Positions 6,549-11,808 of a DNA stretch of 11,808 bases are shown here, piece after piece. How positions within the stretch are numbered: position 1 is the first letter of the stretch; each line of letters begins with the position of its first letter. This DNA is from Chloroflexota bacterium (GTDB lineage: Bacteria; Chloroflexota; Dormibacteria; CF-121): positions 1-11,808 of the forward strand of contig VBFX01000068.1 in NCBI GenBank assembly GCA_005889395.1, given 5' to 3'. The position numbers were made by a program, and so were the translations under genes. The notes under the pieces are model-generated. The model did no database searches. It was not told the origin of the DNA and saw only the letters and a program-made list of their open reading frames with translations.

Positions 6549-7144
6549 TGGTCGCCCGTCCGGCCATCAATCCCCGCCATCGCCTCGCCCTGCTCCTGGT
6601 CGACGTCAACCGCTCGTTCTTCGACACCGACGGTCCCTTCCACTACCCCGGTGCGCTCGAGAACCTCGATCCCCTGCACCGGCTGCTCGATGCGGCTCGC
6701 GCCGGAGGACGCCTGGTCGTCCATGCTCGGGAAGCGCACCGTCGAGGTTTCCAGGACTACGAGCGGCCAAAGCTGCCGGAACACAGCTATCTCGGTGACC
6801 GCGATCAGGAGCCGTACCCGGGATTCGAAGAGCAGCCGGGTGAGGTCGTGATTCACAAGCGCCGCTTTTCCGCCTTCTTCGCCACCGACCTCGCACTTCT
6901 GCTACAGGAGCAGGGCGTTGAACGGGTGATCATCGCCGGCGTCAAGACCAACGTCTGCATCCGGGCGAGCGTCCAGGACGCGTTCGCCTATGGCTTCCGG
7001 CCGACCATCGCCCGAGGTTCGGTGAGCTCGAACCGTCCCCACCTCCACGAGGCGTCGCTGGAGGACATCCAGCGTTACATCGGCGAGGTCGTCGATCTCG
7101 ACGTCGCCGTCGGCTGGTTGCGCAACGAGGGGCCCCATGACTGA
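6548..7144 (+). CDS. Isochorismatase-fold cysteine hydrolase
   Basis: This 198-residue protein has the three catalytic positions of the family: Asp19 in LALLLVDVNRSF, Lys104 in VIHKRRFSAF, and the nucleophile Cys137 in IIAGVKTNVCIRASVQDAFA. Family members hydrolyse amides, carbamoyl groups or vinyl ethers (nicotinamidase, N-carbamoylsarcosine amidase, RutB ureidoacrylate hydrolase, isochorismatase). The D-x-H metal site expected after the second strand of nicotinamidases is not seen; the stretch reads VVHAREAHRRGF. A pyridine amide is therefore a less likely substrate. Position between a nucleoside importer and a nucleoside phosphorylase suggests it acts on an amide or carbamoyl group of the released base or a downstream product; this is inference. 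It starts with GTG at 6548, sharing one base with the permease stop. Confidence 0.85.
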   Translation: MVARPAINPRHRLALLLVDVNRSFFDTDGPFHYPGALENLDPLHRLLDAARAGGRLVVHAREAHRRGFQDYERPKLPEHSYLGDRDQEPYPGFEEQPGEVVIHKRRFSAFFATDLALLLQEQGVERVIIAGVKTNVCIRASVQDAFAYGFRPTIARGSVSSNRPHLHEASLEDIQRYIGEVVDLDVAVGWLRNEGPHD

Positions 7145-8060
7145 GTTGGACGCGGTCGTCGCGGGTGACGCCGCGATCACCTTCGCCTGGCAGGTCAGTG
7201 TGCCGCCCTCGCCGGGACGGACCTCGAAGTTGCTGGGCGCGGTCGAACCCGAGGGCCGCTTCGGCGGCTGCGCGCCCGGCGTCGCGCTCGCGCTGGCCGA
7301 ACTCGGCCACCGGGTCGCGCTGGTGAGCTGGCTCGGCGATGACGGCCACGGGCGCGCCTACCTGGCTCACCTGCGAGCGGGCGGCGTCGATATCGCCGGC
7401 GTCGAGGTCGCGACCGGACAGTCGTCGGCGCGGGCGCTGATGCTCTATGACGGCAATGGCAGCGCGACCTGCCTGCATCATCCGAGTGGGTCGGGCAGCC
7501 TTCGCCTGCCGGCATCCGGTCGCGACCGCCTCGATCACGCGCGCTGGCTGGTGCTGACCGCCGGCCCGGCCGGGATGACGGAGGAGTTGCTCGATGCCCG
7601 GGGCCAGCAGACCTCGGTCGCCTGGAACGTCAAGGGCGATCCGAGTCACTACCCGATCGGGTTGCGGCGCCGCATCATCCAGGATGCGCAGCTGGTGTGC
7701 TTCAACCGCGACGAGCTCGCCTTCCTGGCCGAGGCGCTCGAGGTGCCGGAGGACGCCGCCGTCACGACACAGCTCAACGCGTTGCACCGAGCGACCGGCG
7801 CCGTACTCGTCATGACCGACGGCCGGGCGGGTTGCCGCGTGATCTGGCCCGAGGGCGACACGGTGATCCCCGCCAACCCCATCGATGTCGAGGACCCCAC
7901 CGGCGTTGGCGATGCCTTCTTCGCGGCTTTCCTTTCGGCGACGATCCGCGGTCAATCGCCGCCCCAGGCTGCCGAACGGGCCACCGCGTTCGCCTCGACC
8001 TTTCTTCAGCGTCGGGCCGGCACGGCCGTGACCACTCAAGTCAGGAGGGAAACATCGTGA
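7137..8060 (+). CDS. PfkB/ribokinase-family sugar kinase
   Basis: This is a 307-residue ATP-dependent (or ADP-dependent) kinase of the PfkB family. The N-terminal sugar-binding lid and signature are seen at GRFGGCAPGVALALAELGHR; the middle has AWNVKGDPSHYPIG and LVCFNRDELAFLAEAL (the NxxE-like motif); the C-terminal signature is DPTGVGDAFFAAFL with catalytic base Asp259. The cysteine in GGC replaces the commoner GGxxxN asparagine region, so the sugar may differ from ribose. Partners in the operon suggest a pentose, a nucleoside or a pentose-1-phosphate as substrate. PfkB kinases that phosphorylate ribose-1-phosphate or pseudouridine are known and would both fit, but no psuG gene is present. 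The ATG at 7137 follows GAGGGG and overlaps the hydrolase by eight bases. Within its last codons it carries the AGGAGG site for the next gene. Confidence 0.87.
   Translation: MTELDAVVAGDAAITFAWQVSVPPSPGRTSKLLGAVEPEGRFGGCAPGVALALAELGHRVALVSWLGDDGHGRAYLAHLRAGGVDIAGVEVATGQSSARALMLYDGNGSATCLHHPSGSGSLRLPASGRDRLDHARWLVLTAGPAGMTEELLDARGQQTSVAWNVKGDPSHYPIGLRRRIIQDAQLVCFNRDELAFLAEALEVPEDAAVTTQLNALHRATGAVLVMTDGRAGCRVIWPEGDTVIPANPIDVEDPTGVGDAFFAAFLSATIRGQSPPQAAERATAFASTFLQRRAGTAVTTQVRRETS
8043..8049 (+). promoter_or_regulatory. Strong ribosome binding site deciding the GTG start of the phosphorylase
   Basis: AGGAGGG sits inside the last codons of the kinase gene, seven bases before GTG at 8057. The GTG overlaps the kinase stop as GTGA. 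The start is therefore well supported, and re-initiation or coupling is expected. Confidence 0.6.
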
Positions 8061-8509
8061 TCAGCGCCAAGACGCGACCGGCTCCGGCCGGGGCCTGGTA
8101 CCTCGGCCTCAAGGAGGGCGACGTCGCCCCACGCTGCATCCTGGTCGGCGATCGCGCTCGCGTCGATATGTTCGGCGAGCGACTTCAGGGGGCCAGGGTG
8201 TTGAGCGATAAGCGCGGGCTTCGCACCGTGGGCGGCACCTTCGACGGCGTCCCTGTGACGATCGCGGCCTTCGGCATGGGCGCACCGATTGCCGCCGTGT
8301 TGCTCGAGGAGCTGGCCGTGATCGGGGTGCGCGTCGTGCTGCGGGCGCGCCGCTCGGCTACCCGGCGGCCGCCGACCCACTCGCCGTCAATGCGGTCACC
8401 GACGTCCTCGACAAAAGCCGCCTGCCGCATACCGTCGGCATCCTCGCCACCGCCGACGGCTTCTACACCGAGATGCTGGCGCCGTCGGACGCGCGCAGCG
8501 AGTCGGTGA
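8057..8509 (+). pseudogene. NP-I family nucleoside phosphorylase, N-terminal piece of frameshifted gene
   Basis: The frame from GTG 8057 gives the first half of a uridine/purine nucleoside phosphorylase: WYLGLKEGDVAPRCILVGD, RARVDMF with the glycine and arginine of the first phosphate-binding loop, TFDGVPVTIAAFGMGAPIAAVLLEELAVIG, and VRVVLRA with the second conserved arginine. Family members continue with a GTxGx loop and about 30 residues before the PLGYPAA region, but here the coding sense breaks at 8345-8352. The rest of the frame, to the stop near 8507-8509, is unrelated. The missing block includes the conserved threonine that helps bind phosphate. The remaining half is read in another frame. 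The reaction of the intact family is nucleoside plus phosphate to base plus (deoxy)ribose-1-phosphate. Confidence 0.75.
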
Positions 8510-8760
8510 GGCGGCGCCACGAGGAATTTCGCAAGGTCGGTGTGCTGGCGGCGGACATGGAGACCGCGACGCTCTTCGTCGTCGCCTCGCTGCTCGGGGT
8601 CCGGGCCGGATCGCTCTGCCTGGTCAGCGTCGACGGACCGGGACGGGCGCTGCTCGATGACGAGTCGCGGCACGCGGGCGAGGCGCAGCTGGTGGACGCG
8701 GCGCTGCGCGCCCTGATCGCGATCCCCGACCCGGGGGAGCGAAGGACGGCGACGGCATGA
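8347..8760 (+). pseudogene. NP-I family nucleoside phosphorylase, C-terminal piece
   Basis: From 8347 the next frame reads APLGYPAAADPLAVNAVTDV, then HTVGILATADGFYTEMLAPS and VLAADMETATLFVVASLLGV. The DMET motif is the ribose-binding Met-Glu pair of the family, and the segment before it matches the VGxxAxxDxFY loop of uridine phosphorylases. The C-terminus SLCLVSVDGPGR...AEALVDAALRAL-like helix region is intact to TGA at 8758-8760. With the 8057 piece, the gene lacks roughly 30 residues, and the lost length must be 1 modulo 3. The junction lies on the palindrome GGCGCGCC at 8344-8351. The stop overlaps the next ATG as ATGA. Uridine or a broader pyrimidine/purine range are all possible substrates. 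Confidence 0.75.
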
Positions 8761-9512
8761 TCGAATATTTCCGGGTTTCGAAGGGATTGCTCGAGCAGTT
8801 GCAGGAGACGCAGCAGGCGGCGATTGGGAAGGCCGCCGATCACTGTGCGAAGAGCATCGGGGCGGGCAAGCTGGTGCACCTGTTCGGGACCGGCCACGGC
8901 AGTTTTCCCGCGCTGGAAGCGTTTCCGCGCAGCGGCAGCCTCGTCGGATTCCATCCGATCGCCGAGCTGCCGATCACGCTCCTCCACCACGTCTACGGCG
9001 ACATGGGTGTTCCGCAGTACCGATTCCTGCACCGCCAGGAGGGATACGGCCGGGCGATCCTGGAGGGACATCGCCTGGATCCCGCCGACACGCTGGTCCT
9101 CTTCAGCCATTCCGGCATCAATCCGGTCGTCCTCGATATGGCGCTGATGGCCAAGGAGAAAGGCATGGCGCTGGTTGGCGTGACGTCGCGTCCACACTCC
9201 GAAGTGACCGCCTCGCGGCACTCCTCGGGCAAGAAGCTCTACGAGGTCGCCGACGTCGTGATCGACACCGGGGCGCCACTCGGTGACGCCTGCGTGCGGC
9301 TCGACGGACTGGATGACCCCGTGGCCGCGGTCTCCTCGATGCTGGTGATGACGGTGGTCGACGCGATGATCGCGGAGACGGCGCGCATCCTGGTGGAGCG
9401 CGGAACGCCACCGCACGTCGAGGTCAATCTCAACCTCCCGCGCGAGGGGTCGGCACGCGCCCAGAACGACGCCGGCTATGCCGAGCTCTGGCGCCGGATC
9501 GCCTCGCGATGA
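8757..9512 (+). CDS. SIS-domain phosphosugar-binding protein (COG4821/UPF0309-like)
   Basis: This 251-residue protein is a single SIS domain. The phosphosugar-binding loops are HLFGTGHGSFPALEAFPRSG and TLVLFSHSGINPVVLDMALM, followed by VGVTSRPHSEVTASRHSSGK and a C-terminal PPHVEVNLNLPREGSARAQN segment that resembles the PPVFxSxNxDG ending of COG4821 proteins. Proteins of this group are usually described as sugar isomerases or phosphosugar sensors; few have proven activity. Its place after a kinase and a phosphorylase suggests it isomerises the pentose phosphate released from the nucleoside, for example aldose to ketose phosphate. That role is inference. The frame is intact and the length normal. 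It starts by ATGA overlap with the phosphorylase and stops by ATGA overlap with the dehydrogenase. Confidence 0.85.
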   Translation: MIEYFRVSKGLLEQLQETQQAAIGKAADHCAKSIGAGKLVHLFGTGHGSFPALEAFPRSGSLVGFHPIAELPITLLHHVYGDMGVPQYRFLHRQEGYGRAILEGHRLDPADTLVLFSHSGINPVVLDMALMAKEKGMALVGVTSRPHSEVTASRHSSGKKLYEVADVVIDTGAPLGDACVRLDGLDDPVAAVSSMLVMTVVDAMIAETARILVERGTPPHVEVNLNLPREGSARAQNDAGYAELWRRIASR

Positions 9513-10990
9513 GCGCCGCAGTGGAGGCGACGCTACCCCGACTCCGCGCGGACTTCCTGATCGGTGGCCGATGGGTGGAAGCCGTCAGCGGCGAACGCCG
9601 CGAGATCGTCGATCCGGCAACCGGCGAAATCGTGGGTGACACCGCGTTCGGAGACAGCCGCGACGCCGACCGCGCGCTCACCGCGGCGACCCAGGCCTTC
9701 AGCGGCTGGTCGAGGACGCCGGTCGCGCAGCGCGCCAGCATCCTGGCACGCGGCGCCGACTTGCTGCGCGAGCGCCTCGAGCCGATCGCCATCGCGCTGA
9801 CGCGCGAGCAGGGCAAACCGCTGCCGGACAGCCGCAAGGAGCTCGCCTTCACCGCGGACGTCTTCACCTACTATGCCGAGCTCGCCAGGCATCGCACCGA
9901 CGAGTGGCGTCCCACGTCGTCGCCGCAGATGCGCAGCCTCGTGATCCGGCAGCCGCTCGGGGTCGTGGTCGCGATCGTCCCCTGGAATTTCCCGGTCGAT
10001 CTCTTCAGCTGGAAGGCGGCGCCCGCGCTGGCGGCGGGCTGTACGGTCATCGTCAAGCCCGCGCCGGAAACGCCGCTTGCAACCGCCGCCGCGATCCAGT
10101 GTTTCCTGGACGCCGGGTTGCCGGACGGCGTGCTGAACTATGTCGTGGGACCGGTCGAGACGCTGGGCGAGACGCTCGTCACCGACCCGCGCTCGCGCAT
10201 GATCGCCTTCACCGGCTCGACGGCGAGCGGCCGGCGAATCATGGCGCTCGCCTCGTCGCATGTGAAGCGCCTCAATCTCGAGCTTGGCGGGCACACGCCG
10301 ATGATCATCCTCGACGACGCCGACCTCGATGCCACCATCCCCGCCGCGGTGCGCCGATCGTTTTCCAACATGGGCCAGATCTGCAATGCCGTGAACCGGC
10401 TGTACGTGGCGCGCACGCGCGCCGACGAGTTCCAGGAGCGCTTCGTCGAGGCGACGACCCGGCTCAAGCTCGGCCCGGGCCTCGAGCCCGGCGTCGAATA
10501 CGGGCCGATGATCAACGAGAAGCAGGTTGCGCGGACGGAGTCGCACGTCGAGGATGCGGTTGGCCGCGGGGCCCGGCTGCTGTGGGGCGGCGCGCGGCCG
10601 GATGGCGACCGCTTCTCAAAGGGCCATTTCTACCAGCCAACCGTCCTCGCCGACGTCCCGGACGAGGCCAGGGCCATGCGCGAGGAGACCTTCGGGCCGG
10701 TCGCGCCAATCGCCAGCTTCGCCTCACTCGACGAGGTCGTCCGGCGTGCCAACAGCACGGAGTACGGACTGGTCGCGTATGTCTTCGGCAAGGACCTGGG
10801 GCAGGCGCTCTTGATCGCCGAGCAACTGGAGTTCGGCGGCGTCGGCATCAACGTCAACGATGTCACCGAGCTGGCATCCCCCTTCGGCGGCTGGAAAGAG
10901 AGTGGTATCGGCCGCGAGATGGGACCGGAGGGATTGGAGGCCTATCTCGAACCCAAACACATTCGGATCCGTCTCGGCGCCGGGACCTGA
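9509..10990 (+). CDS. NAD(P)-dependent aldehyde dehydrogenase (succinate-semialdehyde-dehydrogenase-like)
   Basis: This is a full-length 493-residue ALDH. Visible landmarks are VVAIVPWNFPVDLFSWKAAP with Asn160 of the oxyanion hole, the cofactor strand VIVKPAPETPLA, FTGSTASGRRIM, the general base Glu258 in LNLELGGHTPMII, the nucleophile Cys292 in NMGQICNAVNRLYV, EETFGPVAPIA, and the C-terminal PFGGWKESGIGREMGPEG. The 34-residue spacing from Glu to Cys is standard. It oxidises an aldehyde to an acid in the cytoplasm; the closest pattern is GabD/lactaldehyde-type enzymes, but substrate class cannot be fixed by motif. As the last gene of the operon it could remove a short aldehyde produced by cleavage of the sugar phosphate; no aldolase is present in the window. 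It starts by ATGA overlap with the SIS gene and ends four bases before a convergent ORF. No clear terminator follows. Confidence 0.9.
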   Translation: MSAAVEATLPRLRADFLIGGRWVEAVSGERREIVDPATGEIVGDTAFGDSRDADRALTAATQAFSGWSRTPVAQRASILARGADLLRERLEPIAIALTREQGKPLPDSRKELAFTADVFTYYAELARHRTDEWRPTSSPQMRSLVIRQPLGVVVAIVPWNFPVDLFSWKAAPALAAGCTVIVKPAPETPLATAAAIQCFLDAGLPDGVLNYVVGPVETLGETLVTDPRSRMIAFTGSTASGRRIMALASSHVKRLNLELGGHTPMIILDDADLDATIPAAVRRSFSNMGQICNAVNRLYVARTRADEFQERFVEATTRLKLGPGLEPGVEYGPMINEKQVARTESHVEDAVGRGARLLWGGARPDGDRFSKGHFYQPTVLADVPDEARAMREETFGPVAPIASFASLDEVVRRANSTEYGLVAYVFGKDLGQALLIAEQLEFGGVGINVNDVTELASPFGGWKESGIGREMGPEGLEAYLEPKHIRIRLGAGT

Positions 10991-10994
10991 GCGT

Positions 10995-11180
10995 TCAGGC
11001 CGCCCTGGCAAGTTCTGGCCGGCTGACCGGCGATGGGGCTGATGCGGCCACGCGGCGCTGTTCGCGAGCGAGCACGGCCCATATCAGGCGCAACTCTCCC
11101 AGGCCGTTGAGAGGATCTCCAGCCAGGTCGAGCAGTTCCGACGACTCGAGGTCCATCACTATGTATAACGCACGCCGCAT
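10995..11180 (-). CDS. Small hypothetical protein (doubtful, possibly 5'-truncated)
   Basis: A 61-residue frame begins with ATG at 11180 and reads MRRALYIVMDLESSELLDL, LAGDPLNGLGELRLIWAVLA and a tail PSPVSRPELARAA. The leucine-rich, amphipathic middle looks protein-like, but no family is recognised. No ribosome site precedes the ATG. The same frame is open further upstream with no ATG or GTG near, reading AKRRPGRPATVTPDAMRRAL; the basic RPGRP stretch would suit a DNA-binding or transposase-type N-terminus, so the gene may be a remnant. It follows the 111-residue ORF on the same strand after a gap of 47 bases and converges on the aldehyde dehydrogenase. Confidence 0.3.
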   Translation of the reverse strand: MRRALYIVMDLESSELLDLAGDPLNGLGELRLIWAVLAREQRRVAASAPSPVSRPELARAA

Positions 11181-11227
11181 TGCGTCTGGCGTAACGGTCG
11201 CCGGCCTTCCCGGACGCCGCTTCGCGT

Positions 11228-11563
11228 TTAGTGGAGCCGGTCCGCCGCCAACGCCACGGCTCCAGCCTTTCCGAGGATACGGCGCATCGCAGCGATGAGC
11301 CAGTCCCGATCGGCCTCAGGGATGGCCCTGGGATCGTCGGAGAGCGCAACGCGAATGGACGTATTCCGGAGTTCCTTCAGGCGCTGCGCATCGGATGGCG
11401 CCATGCCGTCGGCATATGGCGAAAGCGCGAGGGTTGCTCCGTGAATCGCCCGCGCCTGGTGGATCGGTGAATCGAAGCGCCGCAGGCCGATCAGGGCGCC
11501 GAGCGAGCGAGCCAGCAACTGCTGCTCAGCATTGGCGCCTTCGTCGATCGTTTCGTCGGACAT
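11228..11563 (-). CDS. Hypothetical protein, 111 residues
   Basis: The protein starts with MSDETIDEGANAEQQLLARS, continues with LGALIGLRRFDSPIHQARAI, and has a second half rich in charged residues (LKELRNTSIRVALSDDPRAI, then ADRDWLIAAMRRILGKAGAV). It appears soluble and mostly helical, with no signal peptide or membrane helix. No family was recognised. It lies about 52 bases behind the PASTA-protein end on the same strand, so it may be read through from that gene. A weak TGAGA element precedes the ATG by about seven bases. Codon use matches that of neighbours and the frame is clean, which supports a real gene. Confidence 0.5.
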   Translation of the reverse strand: MSDETIDEGANAEQQLLARSLGALIGLRRFDSPIHQARAIHGATLALSPYADGMAPSDAQRLKELRNTSIRVALSDDPRAIPEADRDWLIAAMRRILGKAGAVALAADRLH

Positions 11564-11615
11564 AACGATCTCAAGCTACGACAGCCAGCTATCGATCGCC
11601 GTTACGATCCCGGCG

Positions 11616-11808
11616 TTAGGGCTTCGGGGTCGGGGTCGGTAGGGGCTGATACTTCAAAATAAGATCCGGTGGCAGCTGCTGGATGACGAGCAGGCACTGG
11701 TTAATGGCTCTGATCCCTGTGGGCGTGCCGGTTGACACGAAGGCCGTCACGTCGGATCCCTTGGGTGCACTACCCCCGGCCACGGGCTGGGTCCTGATGA
11801 CGATGCCG
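11616..11808 (-). CDS. PASTA-domain protein, C-terminal end (5' partial)
   Basis: On the - strand the frame is open from the window edge to TAA at 11616-11618 and gives 63 residues: GIVIRTQPVAGGSAPKGSDV, then TAFVSTGTPTG and a tail ending PLPTPTPKP. The pattern x-V-I-x-x-Q-x-P-x-x-G-x-x-x-P-K-G-S-x-V-x-x-x-V-S-x-G is that of the second half of a PASTA repeat, found in extracellular parts of Ser/Thr kinases (PknB type) and class A penicillin-binding proteins, where it binds peptidoglycan. The tail after the repeat contains a hydrophobic stretch (QCLLVIQQLPPDLILKY) and a Pro-Thr end, so the protein may end in a low-complexity linker. Which parent protein this is cannot be decided from the fragment. 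Confidence 0.6.
   Translation of the reverse strand, partial: GIVIRTQPVAGGSAPKGSDVTAFVSTGTPTGIRAINQCLLVIQQLPPDLILKYQPLPTPTPKP

Noticed and set aside
6548..8060. Nicotinamide riboside salvage as the function of the operon
   Set aside because: The hydrolase lacks the nicotinamidase metal motif and no NAD-pathway gene is present in the window.
7137..8060. Pseudouridine kinase (PsuK) assignment for the PfkB protein
   Set aside because: No pseudouridine-5'-phosphate glycosidase gene is nearby and a phosphorylase is present instead, so only the family level is supported.
11018..11031. Hairpin GCCGG-CTGA-CCGGC after the dehydrogenase as a terminator
   Set aside because: The stem is only five base pairs and no T run follows, so it does not qualify as an intrinsic terminator.
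9904..11298. A 464-residue + strand frame overlapping the aldehyde dehydrogenase
   Set aside because: It is an Arg/Ala/Gly-rich shadow in another frame; the dehydrogenase frame carries all ALDH motifs and the usual catalytic spacing.
11621..11640. GGGGTCGGGGTCGGT as a functional direct repeat
   Set aside because: It is explained by the Pro-Thr-Pro-Thr-Pro codons at the end of the PASTA protein.

Overview
The window is GC-rich throughout, with G/C-ending codons, short wHTH and ABC genes packed by 1-8 bp stop/start overlaps, and GTG starts used next to ATG. This fits a high-GC soil or environmental bacterium such as a Chloroflexota/Dormibacterota- or Actinomycetota-like lineage. The lineage is a low-confidence inference: there is no rRNA or tRNA in the window. 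No CRISPR array, tRNA, insertion sequence or phage gene was seen.

Left flank (1-1066): the end of a membrane protein on the + strand, then on the - strand a LuxR-type response-regulator remnant that has lost most of its receiver domain, and an intact flavin/F420-type pyridoxamine-oxidase-fold protein. A short divergent regulatory region (1067-1205) holds an extended -10 promoter with a perfect 20-bp palindrome immediately downstream, plus a second inverted repeat.

Main block (1206-10990): one tightly coupled + strand operon of ten genes: GntR/HutC regulator, BMP/PnrA-type lipoprotein that binds nucleosides, double ATPase, two permeases, isochorismatase-fold hydrolase, PfkB sugar kinase, NP-I family nucleoside phosphorylase, SIS-domain phosphosugar protein (COG4821-like) and an aldehyde dehydrogenase. 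Read together: a nucleoside is imported, cleaved by phosphate to base plus pentose-1-phosphate, the sugar is handled by the kinase and SIS protein, and an aldehyde product is oxidised. The exact substrate and order of steps are inference.

The most striking observation is damage inside this operon. The ATPase, the first permease and the phosphorylase each lack an internal block of roughly 30-40 residues found in their families. Two of the losses shift the frame and one stays in frame. The flanking parts of all three genes are well conserved. Either the operon is decaying through recent small deletions, or the assembly dropped about 90-120 bases at several GC-rich points. The distinction matters before any gene is called non-functional.

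Right flank (10991-11808): convergent - strand genes: a small doubtful ORF, a 111-residue hypothetical protein, and the C-terminal end of a PASTA-domain protein that runs off the window.
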